NCBI GenBank assembly: GCA_033297075.1 | Contig: MU858329.1 | Coordinates: 1-30,036, forward strand | Length of the DNA stretch: 30,036 bases | Direction: 5' to 3' | Source: Rhypophila decipiens | Taxonomy: Eukaryota > Ascomycota > Sordariomycetes > Sordariales > Naviculisporaceae | In this document: positions 22,096 through 30,036 of the stretch, in pieces | How the letters are laid out: each line of letters begins with the position of its first letter | Numbering within the stretch: position 1 is the first letter of the stretch | The notes under the pieces: model-generated | The model's database searches: none | What the model was told of the DNA's origin: nothing | What the model saw: the letters and a program-made list of their open reading frames with translations, nothing else | Translations under genes and position numbers: made by a program

Positions 22096-22510
22096 TAAGA
22101 CGTAACTAATAACTAATATTATATTACTTTATAATTCTTATAACGTTAAGTAATAGGAGTTTTATAAAGTCTATTAGATTAGTAGTATTAATAACTCTAT
22201 TAATATAATAATAAAGTTATTACCAAATAAAATACTAGAAAGGTTTATTAGTACTAATAATCTAATAGTAAGAGTAGAAGGTTAGGTGGTATATTAAGAT
22301 AAGTATTTTTTATATATATTTTACAGTATTATTTATAAAGAATACTTTCTTTCTATAACTAATAATAACCCCCTTATTTAACTAGTTATAGCTAGCCTAG
22401 TAGTAGTATAAAGTACTGCTCCTTTATATTTAATAGCTCTTCTTCAGAATACCTTTATTTACTATAAAGAAAAAGACTACTAGTGTTAGAATAACTAGCT
22501 AGTAAATAAG
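22096..22510. repeat. AT-rich block, probably RIP-degraded repeat
   Basis: About 415 bp made almost wholly of A and T with many TA steps (for example TAATAACTAATATTATATTA), sharply different from both sides. In Pezizomycotina such blocks usually arise by repeat-induced point mutation of a duplicated sequence, which turns C to T and enriches TpA. No coding trace remains, so the parent element cannot be named. On its right edge AGCCCC..GGGGCT (about 22511-22531) could form a hairpin. Confidence 0.55.
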
Positions 22511-22578
22511 CCCCGATTCTAAAGGGGCTTGTAACGCAGAGTGCGCTATCGTTTGGCAAGGGTCACAGATGAACAAAG

Positions 22579-22836
22579 TGTTGTGGTTGCGGAATTAGGT
22601 GTCCGCTCACCAGTGTATATTGAAGCCTGTCCTCCTAACTCTCTGGCTGCGCCAGAGATGTATTATACTTGTGCGCTCGAAATACAAAAGGAGTCCCCGA
22701 GGAACTAAACTTGCCAAGCCAGTTCAGCCCTGTTCAGCTCTGTTCAGCTCTGTTCAGCTCCGTTCAGCTTTATTCAGCTTCGACCAGCCGCACTACACCT
22801 CAGTGCACCGGCCTCTGGGTTCTGGGTGTTACAGGG
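22579..22836 (+). mobile_element. LTR-like segment, possible solo LTR remnant
   Basis: The segment starts TGTTGTGG, contains GGAATTAGGTGTCCGCTCACC, a perfect 7-bp hairpin CTCTGGCtgcGCCAGAG (22641-22657) and a TATA-like TGTATTATAC just after it, followed by AAATACAAAAGG. This resembles the layout of fungal copia LTRs. I cannot fix its right edge, no primer-binding site was recognised, and no second copy lies in the window. The call rests on general resemblance, so confidence is low. Confidence 0.28.
22721..22790 (+). repeat. 10-bp tandem repeat (TGTTCAGCTC)n
   Basis: Seven consecutive 10-bp units share the core TTCAGC or its variants. Three are identical (TGTTCAGCTC at 22731-22760), with diverged units on both sides (AGTTCAGCCC, CGTTCAGCTT, TATTCAGCTT, CGACCAGCCG). 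The unit length is close to one helical turn. It lies inside the LTR-like segment. Reading frames through it are artefacts of the repeat. Confidence 0.8.
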
Positions 22837-22889
22837 CTAGCCTTGGCTACTACTAGCTAGTAGAGTTTTCCTAACGACTTCGTCGTCTT

Positions 22890-22982
22890 CTGGCTACTAC
22901 AGTTTCTACTTTCCTAGCTTACTTAGACTATATAGATTTAATTGACAACGACGACTACGTTTAACTTGCACGTAGTAGCCAG
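22890..22982. repeat. Short inverted repeat, possible MITE-like or hairpin element
   Basis: CTGGCTACTAC at 22890-22900 is matched exactly by its reverse complement GTAGTAGCCAG at 22972-22982, enclosing 71 bp. A direct copy of TGGCTACTAC also occurs at 22844-22853. No clear target-site duplication is seen. The right arm lies 10 bp from the stop codon of the cysteine-rich gene that begins at 22993, so it could fold within that transcript's 3' UTR. Confidence 0.5.
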
Positions 22983-22992
22983 TTATAATATT

Positions 22993-23667
22993 CTAGTCTA
23001 TCATTCTTACTATTGTACTAACAGTTTCCCAATCTTCTGGAACCATGAGAGGCCATGAGTAGGGAAGAATCTTGGAATCATCAGATTCATCGGCGCATGC
23101 TTCATCGCACATAGACCGGCAAGTGTCAACGCAGATTCTGCCGTTCAGGACCCAGGGATATTCTTTGCAGTAAATGTCGGTAACAAACCCGTAACACGTC
23201 TCCACGCACTTGTCGTAATCGTCGAAACTCGGGGTGTTTGGCTGCTTGTGCGGACCCGAGCCCAAGGTGGAAGTCGAATCGACGTCTTGAAGCGGATCAG
23301 AGTCGTCTCGTCGCTTTACTGGGGGCTCCTCCGGAGGCGTAGGCCGCCACCCCGCTGGCCATTTTCCCACCTGGCAGCCTAATTTGCACCCTTTTACCCA
23401 TTCTTTGTACCCTTTGGTGCCCTTCTTGTGGAATGCGTGAGCGAGCGTTGGGCAAGCTTCCTTGCACGCTTTCACCTTATCGTCTCCTCGGGGTTGAATT
23501 CCCAGGATAGCCTCACAATGGGAGGGGGAGAGTACGGGTTGTGAATCTTGAGATAGCTCGCCGTGATTATTGTTGATGGCGGGAACAACGTGGGCGGTGG
23601 AAAGACCAGGTAGAAGAGCGGCTATTGAGAGAGAGAGAATGGGGATGATGCCGGATGGAAGATGCAT
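22993..23667 (-). CDS. Secreted cysteine-rich protein, effector-like
   Basis: 224 residues from the ATG at 23667; the longer frame upstream begins only at a TTG. The N-terminus is a good signal peptide: hydrophobic IIPILSLSIAALLPGL followed by a likely cleavage after STA near residue 25. Twelve cysteines follow at 51, 68, 72, 94, 98, 154, 158, 167, 179, 183, 187 and 191. They form two C-x3-C..C-x3-C modules (68/72/94/98 and 154/158/179/183/187/191), a looser form of the pattern in the neighbour at 21362-21877; both also share an LPYS motif after a module. Between the modules is a Pro-rich linker with KRR at 118-120, a possible Kex2-type processing site. No enzymatic domain is recognised. Secretion is well supported by sequence; function is unknown. 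A host-interaction role is only a possibility. Confidence 0.7.
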   Translation of the reverse strand: MHLPSGIIPILSLSIAALLPGLSTAHVVPAINNNHGELSQDSQPVLSPSHCEAILGIQPRGDDKVKACKEACPTLAHAFHKKGTKGYKEWVKGCKLGCQVGKWPAGWRPTPPEEPPVKRRDDSDPLQDVDSTSTLGSGPHKQPNTPSFDDYDKCVETCYGFVTDIYCKEYPWVLNGRICVDTCRSMCDEACADESDDSKILPYSWPLMVPEDWETVSTIVRMID

Positions 23668-23828
23668 CTTAGGCGGATTGTCTGGTTTGTGGTGGTCTCG
23701 CAGGCTGGTTGAAGTTTGTGGAGTCGGATGCAACAGCGTGTGTGAGTGTCGAGGTCGAGATAAACGGATGGTTGTTATGATTGACGTCCAAAGAGAGGTA
23801 TCTTGATGCTGGAGATGACAATTGTGAT

Positions 23829-23908
23829 GATGGATGAATGATGGATGAATGATGGATGAATGATGGATGAATGATGGATGATTGATGAACGATGGATGAT
23901 TGATGATT
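23829..23908 (+). repeat. 11-bp minisatellite GATGGATGAAT
   Basis: Four perfect consecutive copies of GATGGATGAAT (23829-23872), then a variant GATGGATGATT and broken copies to 23908. It lies about 160-240 bp upstream of the start of the secreted cysteine-rich gene on the opposite strand, so within its likely promoter. It is a candidate for length variation between strains. Confidence 0.9.
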
Positions 23909-25726
23909 GACGATCTGGCTGACAGGCTCGAGTGTCTGGTGTTGAGTGGATGATGAAATTTGAAGTTTGTTCGTTGTAGATTTGAAAGATGGCTGCGAAT
24001 TTATCCTCTCATGGTTTCGCCGCTCCTGCTCAGTAACAGTTTTACAACGTCATCTCGATCGCCGTCCCCATACTGAGCCTGGCCCATCTAGACTTGTCTC
24101 GTTGTTTGCACCTGACTCCTTCTCAATCTCCAACCACCTTTGACGCCAACACGCTCCTTCCCGTCCTCAGTCGAGTGCTATTGGGGCTGGGAAGCGTCAG
24201 GTTTGACTCCCGTCAACGTCACCGCGTCCATCTCCCGCCCAGATCCTTAAGGCAGCCGCAACCAGGCTATGTTGAAACTTGACTGGACTTGCAGGAGCCC
24301 GGGCTGTGTCCAGTCGTCCTGGGTTCCATCCTCATGCCCTACACTTGTTACTCTCAACAGAACATTCATGTTCAGTGTCTTCTTCCGGCTAGAGTACCCA
24401 GCTTGGTCGGCCCGGTTGTTCTTTTTCCAAGCCGTCGTGCGGCTTGTGTCAAACATCCGTAGATAACAACGGTCTCATTTCCTCTCCGTCTCTCCCTTCC
24501 TTCTCCTTCTGACAAATCCACTGTGTTCTGGTTTGCACATTCATGCTTCTCCACTTGTATGTCGTGTTCAACAGAAGAAGTGGCACTGACGACGTATTTA
24601 ACTTCCGAGAGACTTCGGGACTTGGACCGGGTAAAACACGATGCCGTGCAGTGTCTCATAACGAGAAAGTGCAACTGAAACGTTGAGAAATTGCCCGTCC
24701 CGTCCCCACTTTAAGGTCTTGCCGGTGCAACTCTCTGTACGACATGCTTCAGAAGCCCGCAAAGTCTGGAACTCTGGGGAAGGTAGATCCGGAGTGCATG
24801 CCTGTCCTACCCCCGGAGGATGTAAGCTGTGCCTCACGAGTGCCGGTTAGTTCACGGCAGTTGAAGGTCATCAACATCTTTCCCAATCGAGCAGTATGTT
24901 TGCTCACCTTAACTGTGATTACTTCTCAAAGGCTTCCCTTGTTATTTAGGAAAGTACCGATCCGTTTTGCACGATGACGCAAACGAAATGCATGCTTGTC
25001 GAGGTCGTATCGGTCCCGAGGACCGGGTGGAGGCTTTTGAATCAGACGGGGGAATTTATCTTGACTTGCAGGAAGGTGCACCTGCGAGCCGAGGTGGGCA
25101 AGTGATATTGCCGCGACTTCCCGTCCGGACGTTACTATGACCCGATTGCAGGGTCAGAGAGCAAGTTTATCCCAGTTCGGAATCATATCACCGGAGGACG
25201 GAAGGGGGCACAACATTCCACCAAAACCTTCTCATAAACAATCACAGTGTCCTGGAATATATCGCCAGGTTGTAACATCCGAACAGTCTCGGCATGCACG
25301 CCATCACCAACTGGATGAGATACGTGCGCATCACGAGCTTTCGAGATGGAATATCTTCCCATCTGGGAAAGTGGGCGTTGTCTCACAGGGGACTCGGGGC
25401 CGCCCCACCAGAGACTGAGAGACGTCTTGATGTTACAATGTGAGCTTGTCTGTGTAACCTCAAGTATTCCAATTCGTGCTCGATATCTGCAAGCCAGACA
25501 GCCACACCGCGGCAGTCGACGTATGAGCGGATATAAAAAAAGAGGGGTTCCCATCTTGAAATGGGATATCATGAGATTCGAATCCCCATACACTCACCTC
25601 CCAAGATAAGCTCTCTATTTCCTCACCTGTGCCTGGCTTGAACTGTGAGCATCACATTCATACTGAGCTTTTGATCCTCCTCTCATTCTTCCTCTCAAAA
25701 ATCCCAACCATCAAATCAAACCCATC
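23909..25726. other. Intergenic between divergent genes
   Basis: About 1.8 kb with no gene I can support. It holds the upstream region of the secreted protein gene and that of the DJ-1/PfpI gene. Open frames are short and without recognisable domains. Just before the DJ-1/PfpI gene the plus strand turns pyrimidine-rich (CCTCCTCTCATTCTTCCTCT), a common trait of fungal core promoters and leaders. Confidence 0.45.
25532..25539 (+). promoter_or_regulatory. TATA-like box upstream of the DJ-1/PfpI gene
   Basis: TATAAAAA about 190 bp before the ATG at 25727, followed downstream by a pyrimidine-rich stretch. Position and sequence fit a fungal TATA box, but the transcription start is not known. Confidence 0.4.
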
Positions 25727-26610
25727 ATGGCCTCACCAACCCCCAAAAAGCCCCTCCGCATAGCCATAATGCTCGAAGCAGTGCAAATGTCCGACATCCT
25801 AGGCATCGACATCTTTGCAAACCTATCGACCAAATACATGGAGATAGCCCTCCAACTCTCCCCAAAAGTAGCTCCCCTCGCAGCCCATGCCATCCCCATC
25901 GAATTCCTCTATCTCGCCTCAACCCTCGAACCAAGCGACTTTGTCGTCCCCGGCAACAATTTCCAATTCGTCCCAACACACACCTACGACACCTGCCCAC
26001 GGGATCTCGATATCCTACTAATAGGTGGCCCGTTGTTGACGCATCGCCCCCCTGCAGCTGATAAATTCATGAAAGAAGCTTGGCTGAAGACGCCGGTGGT
26101 CATGACTACCTGCACGGGCAGTCTCTGGCTTGCAAGCACAGGACTGCTGGAGGGCAAGAAATGCACGACTAATCGTGAGTTTCTGGGTGCTGCAAGGAGT
26201 ATCTTTCCTGGCATTGAGTGGGTTGATCAAGCTTGGGTGGTGGAGGAGAAGCCTCTTGAGGGCAGGAATGTCAAGGGAGAGCTCTGGACTGCGGGTGCTG
26301 CGGGATGTGGTGCGTTTTTATCCTCGTTGCTGTTTACATGCTTACTTTGGCATTGATGGATAGTGCTAACGGCTTGATAGGTCTTCAAATGATTGCACAT
26401 TATTGTCTCGAAAAGTTCGACAATGAGTTTGTCAAGTTCATGGGACTGGAAGGCTTGAACCTCCACAACACGACAGCAAAGGACCAGTTCTATCCAGCAG
26501 CGCTGGAGGATGCGAAGCAACCTGATACTCAGAGGGCGGAGGCCAAGGATGTATCCTCGTCACCATCTTTTGTGTCACGGTTCTTGGGAGGTGTATTCTC
26601 GTGGAAATAG
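25727..26610 (+). CDS. DJ-1/PfpI family protein (class I glutamine amidotransferase-like fold)
   Basis: 270 residues from two exons, 25727-26309 and 26381-26610. The 71-nt intron has GTGCGT at the donor, a textbook TGCTAAC branch site and GATAG at the acceptor; it splits a Gly codon. ATG context is CCCATCATGGCC. The fold is indicated by the N-terminal strand LRIAIMLEAVQMSDILGIDIF, LDILLIGGP near 94-102, and the nucleophile elbow VVMTTCTGSLWLAS with Cys129. After the intron, MIAHYCLEKFDNEFVKFM matches the helix that closes this domain. Family members include isonitrile hydratases, glyoxalase III-like enzymes and stress proteins, so the substrate cannot be named. The last 50 residues are hydrophilic and probably flexible. 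The cysteine is present, so the protein may be active. Intron retention would end the protein at residue 209. Confidence 0.87.
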
Positions 26611-27093
26611 GTAGAAGGTTATATGCAAGAGCTTGTGGATGAATGTTTTTGAGCTGCTTTGTTAATGAAGATGAGTTATTTCAATTTGGTTATTGTCCTA
26701 GAACTAGGACTGGTTCTTGATAGGAAATCAGTAATCAGTTATATTACACCACTAGTATAACTGGAACAGCTAGCAACTAAGATGATCTTTCAAGCTGATT
26801 ATGACATCTGTCCACACCTCCGCGCGAGAAGAATAAAAAAGAAGCCAAGGAGAATTATAAGGAGTATGAAGTTTGGAAAGGTGCTAAAAGTGACTGTCCC
26901 TGCTTAGAGTGCCGTCGACCGGTAACAATATCCAGCCGACAAGAAAGTTGGACCGCAGGTAGGACCAAAGACCGAGTCTTGGGTCCTAGAAGTTATGTTT
27001 TCCCAAACACATTGAAGGTAACAGCATGATAGGAACGAAAATGAACAAGGGAGGATCGAACGTGCTGCCGCCAAAAGGTGACCAGAAATTGAA
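26611..27093. other. Intergenic between convergent genes
   Basis: About 480 bp between the stop codons of the DJ-1/PfpI gene and the DUF7918-like gene. It is moderately AT-rich around 26690-26880 and holds the 3' ends of both genes. No gene or clear repeat was recognised. Confidence 0.45.
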
Positions 27094-28267
27094 TCAGTCG
27101 AGGTCAGTGAGATCAATCTCCAGAGCGCCATCGGCCCTGCGTTGGGTCTTGTATGGAGGAACATCGGCTGCGAACGGGTCTTCGTCGGTGAGGTCGATCT
27201 CTCGTTTGATTCCCCGCCTGTTTTCCTCCTTAACGGCAGGCGTTTCCGACTATGTAATTGGTTGTGAGCGGAAAGATGTCATGGTAGTTTGTCGAATCTT
27301 GCAACATACCTTCTTTCTCTCGCGAGCAAGAAGCTCCCGTGCAAGGCGCCTGACTTCATCATCAGGCATATCGTGAATTTCGTCCTCCAGGGTCGGGGAT
27401 GGAGTGCGGGGAATAATTCCCTCCCTGACCAGCCCTCCTGTTTGGCGCGTCAGCTCTGTTTTTCTTCTGTCAAGAAACAATCGACCAGGTGACTTACTCT
27501 TCGTCCTATACCGGAACTCGAACATAGCAAAAGGGCGTTTTTGTGGATCGGAATATAGACTACGGTACTCAATCTTAGGCCGAGAAGAAGGTGTTGAATC
27601 AAATCTGTTCGTCTGTTAGTCTTTCCATCGAAATGCTTTCCCAGTTTACGGAGGGAACAAACTCTGTCACAGCATCCAGCGCTTTGCCCTTGACAGCCTT
27701 TTCCGAAATTCTTCCGTGGCCTTTATTCGTTGCAACTTTTGAAATAGCCCACTCCTGTTGTTCTTGTCCAGCTGCATGGTAAACTCTGACAACAATTTTT
27801 CCCCATTTCTTCGTCTTCTCGGTCTGATTCTTGAGCTCCGCCTGTTTGAGATTTTCCACCTCTCCGACGTCGAGGTTCGCGAACTTAAAATGGTGCCTTT
27901 CAGTTCCCGTTTCCATGATTGATAGTAAATACGAAACGGTGTTGGTCCAATTTTCCGTTGCGCTTGATGAGTGGTCGGACCAGCACATATTGTCGCTGCA
28001 CCCATCTACTTCGACCCTGTAGAAAAGGTTCACCCCAATGCGCTGAAAATGTGGTGTGCGTTGGACATGAACTTCGAAGCGTTCGCCGGGCTTGGCCTCA
28101 ATGTACTTTACGACGTGCGGGAGAGCCTGACCGCGAACTGCCAAATGGAAATCATCGTGTGTCAATTCGGGGATTTCGTTCCTGTCCGGGTTATCGTATT
28201 CTTTTGCCGCTGTGCCGTTCACTTGGACAGTGACCTCAAGTCCACGAATATCGTCCAGGACCACCAT
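27094..28267 (-). CDS. DUF7918-like fungal protein with C-terminal SIM-like motifs
   Basis: Multi-exon gene, best read as 27650-28267, 27498-27573, 27310-27437 and 27094-27249, giving about 325 residues. Start is the ATG at 28267 (MVVLDDIRGLEVTVQVNG); the frame upstream starts only at TTG. Intron 2 (27438-27497, GTAAGT..CAG, GCTGAC branch) and intron 3 (27250-27309, GTATGT..TAG) are well supported, because they join FEFRYRTK to RGLVREGIIPRTPSP. Intron 1 is uncertain: GTAAAC at 27649 with an AAG acceptor at 27574 restores the frame in 76 nt, while a CAG acceptor at 27613 would give an implausible 37-nt intron; a frameshift cannot be excluded. The opening and the F-x-FRYR..EGIIPRTPSP block match the fungal family of unknown function DUF7918 as I recall it. 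The C-terminus carries two IDLTD motifs. No signal peptide is seen, so it is probably nuclear or cytoplasmic. Confidence 0.7.
27097..27198 (-). other. Paired IDLTD motifs (SUMO-interaction-like)
   Basis: In the last exon of the DUF7918-like gene, REIDLTDED (core at 27178-27198) and LEIDLTDLD (core at 27097-27117) occur 27 residues apart, the second ending the protein. Hydrophobic-Asp-Leu-Thr followed by acidic residues is the classic SUMO-interacting motif, as in the PIAS-type VIDLT. Seen: the two motifs. Inferred: binding to SUMO. Confidence 0.55.
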
Positions 28268-28961
28268 GACGTGCAACAATCAGCAGATTGAGTGTGCAGA
28301 CCAGAAGGCGGCTCTAGTGCAGGAAGAAGAGGAGGGTGGTGAAAGTTGAAGATGTGTGAGTTGTAACTTGAACTAAGCACACGAGGTCGCTGAGTTTTGG
28401 AATCGAAAAACGGGTGATCATGGGACCGACCGACTGTTAACCGCTGCGGGCTCTTTCCAAAGATAAGGTGAGCTTGGAAATTCATACCCTTTACCGGGGT
28501 GCTCATACTACAGTTGAGCCACTACGGGTTATTTTCTGCCAGGACGGGGCCACTTCATTGCAGCCCGGGGCGGGTTGTAAAACATGTTGTTACCAGCATG
28601 TTTACAGCCAAACATGATGAATTACAGTATTTCATCATGAAATACGAGTCATTATTGAAAGGTATGTATTCTTCAATTATTATAATTGGCCAGTTATAGT
28701 ATTATAGCTAAATCATCGTATTCTCGCCTAAATATAGTGAAAATTAATAATATAGTGTTTTTCTAAAATAGAATTTTGTATTTTTCTTTGTTATAATTGC
28801 TTGTTACAACCTGACACCTGGGTAGGTACAGACTGCAAGGCAGGACGCCTAACGGGGGTTGACAGTTGGAAAGGAGGTTGTACGCGGTAAGTACTGTAAG
28901 TACTGACACTGATCAGGTTGCTCTAACTAAGAGCTTGTAAGCTTGAACAAGATAGTAGACA
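28268..28961. other. Promoter of the DUF7918-like gene, then AT-rich DNA
   Basis: The first about 250 bp form the upstream region of the DUF7918-like gene. From about 28610 to 28800 the sequence turns AT-rich (TTATAGTATTATAGCTAAATC, with repeated ATATAG), likely degraded repeat DNA. TGTTACAACCTGACACC at about 28802 looks like the start of an LTR, 160 bp before the copia fragment, but no matching end is in view. GTAAGTACT is repeated twice around 28886-28904. Confidence 0.4.
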
Positions 28962-30036
28962 ATGAATGGCCAGGTGCAGGCTGACTTAGAAGCCACAGAG
29001 GCCTTGCACGCTACAACGCGTGCCAATTCCTCAGAGCCCACAACGTTCAAACAAGCTCTGAAGGACGCCCAGTCGGAGCAGTGGCTTCAAGCCACCTTCA
29101 AGGAGCTACACTAGCTACTTACCACTAAGACCCTATATTTCGTTAGTCGCTCCAAGGCCTCAAAGAAGCCTATAACTTGCCGTTGGGTCTACAAAGCTAA
29201 GAAGAATCCTCAAGGTGAAGTGGTCAAGTACAAAGCAAGGCTTGTAGTCAGGGGATTTCAGCAAGTCCCGGGGGTAGATTTCACTGAAACGTTTGCAGCC
29301 ACTGCAACGCCCCCTACATGGCGAGTACTACTCGCTATCTCAGCTGTTGAAGACCTCGAAGTTGAACAAATCGACTTTGTAGGTGCTTTTCTGAACTCTG
29401 CCCTAGATTTTGACATCTATATGGAACTTCCACAGGGCTTGCATGAGTTTTACAAGAGCAACACAGCTGCTAAGAGGCTACTTCAACGGCATGGCTTTGA
29501 TCCCACAGTGGACCAAGTCATCTTGCTTAAGAAGAGCCTGTACGGCCTTAAACAGGCCAGTCATCTGTGGCAACAGAGCATCGCCACATTCCTCAGAAGC
29601 CTCAGCTTCAGGCCGCTCGTGTCTGACGTAGCCACCTACTACAATCCAAAGACAGGCATTTTCATCATTAGCCACGTAGATGATTGATTGATTGTAGGAC
29701 CTTCACTGGGTGAGATCAACCAACTGAAGGCACAGCTGGCTAAGGCTTACGAGATAGAAGACTTAGGCCCTGCCCGCTTCTTCTTAGGCGTCCAAATTGA
29801 ACGCAACCGGCCTGAACGCCGCCTATGGCTTCACCAACGAGCCTATATCGATCAGGCTGTGCGTCACTTCAACGTGAGCCTGAATCCGCCGAAAGTACCA
29901 CTTTCTCCGGGCCTTGTTAACTCCTCTCCGTCCTCCAGACCTCTTGTTAAAGTAATGCCAGGCATGTAGCTTATACGCTGTAAGCTAGGCATGCGAACAC
30001 CGCAGGAAGCAGGCCAACACCGTTGGTCTGGTGGAT
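28962..30036 (+). mobile_element. Degenerate Ty1/copia reverse transcriptase fragment
   Basis: A single frame starting at the ATG at 28962 reads through a copia-type reverse transcriptase (RVT_2). Recognisable blocks are EPTTFKQALKDAQSEQWLQA, CRWVYKAKKNPQGEVVKYKA, LVVRGFQQVPGVDFTETFA, QIDFVGAFLNS, the LYGLKQASHLW block, the catalytic aspartates in SHVDD, and ARFFLGVQIERN. It is interrupted by in-frame stops at 29112-29114 (TAG), 29685-29687 (TGA, directly after the catalytic VDD) and 29967-29969 (TAG), after which similarity is lost. Gag, protease and integrase are absent upstream, so it is also 5' truncated. It runs off the right edge; RNase H and the 3' LTR would lie beyond. The copy cannot make a functional enzyme. 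Short frames on the other strand are shadows. Confidence 0.85.

Noticed and set aside
22599..22860. Overlapping frames with Ser/Phe-Ser-Val repeats
   Set aside because: They are translations of the 10-bp tandem repeat in different phases.
25575..25585. GATTCGAATCC, tRNA box B-like
   Set aside because: No box A or cloverleaf can be formed around it.
27613..27649. 37-nt intron in the DUF7918-like gene
   Set aside because: It would restore the frame with a CAG acceptor, but it is too short and its CTAAC overlaps the acceptor; the 76-nt alternative is preferred, with doubt.
1..30036. CRISPR arrays, operons, prokaryotic signals
   Set aside because: No direct-repeat/spacer array is seen, and the introns and gene families show a eukaryotic nuclear sequence.

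Overview
The window looks like a piece of nuclear genome from a filamentous ascomycete (Pezizomycotina). The evidence is short spliceosomal introns of about 60-211 nt with GT..AG ends and CTAAC/CTGAC-type branch points, long genes rich in disordered sequence, fungal-type families (RTC1, DUF7918-like, a divergent forkhead factor), a degenerate Ty1/copia reverse transcriptase, and short AT-rich blocks that resemble RIP-mutated repeats. Genus and species cannot be told from the sequence alone.

Layout. 1-9645 has no gene I can support. It is close to balanced in base composition, unlike RIP-degraded DNA, and contains one clear small inverted-repeat element (2986-3287) flanked by TA, like a Tc1/mariner-type MITE. 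9646-11832 (-) is a forkhead transcription factor of two exons. 14353-16139 (-) is Cactin, whose C-terminus is assembled from two very small exons. It is divergent from 16726-20763 (+), RTC1/WDR24, the WD40-RING subunit of the SEA/GATOR2 complex; the two share a promoter region of 586 bp. 21362-21877 (-) and 22993-23667 (-) are two related cysteine-rich proteins with repeated C-x3-C modules. The second has a signal peptide; the first seems to lack its 5' end. The 1.1 kb between them holds a tRNA-like fragment, an AT-rich block, an LTR-like segment with a 10-bp tandem repeat, and a short inverted repeat. 25727-26610 (+) is a DJ-1/PfpI family protein with one intron. 27094-28267 (-) is a DUF7918-like protein that ends in two SUMO-interaction-like motifs. 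From 28962 to the right edge is a copia reverse transcriptase fragment with in-frame stops.

How it fits together. The centre (forkhead, Cactin, RTC1) is conserved core genome: transcription, splicing and TORC1/amino-acid signalling. The right third is accessory in character: the cysteine-rich pair, repeat debris and a dead retroelement. The best candidate for something undescribed is the cysteine-rich pair. The 21362-21877 protein is an exact-spacing internal duplication (Cys 35/39/57/61/65 and 112/116/134/138/142, period 77), and its neighbour carries a looser version of the same pattern. All coordinates and introns were read by eye; no homology search was run.
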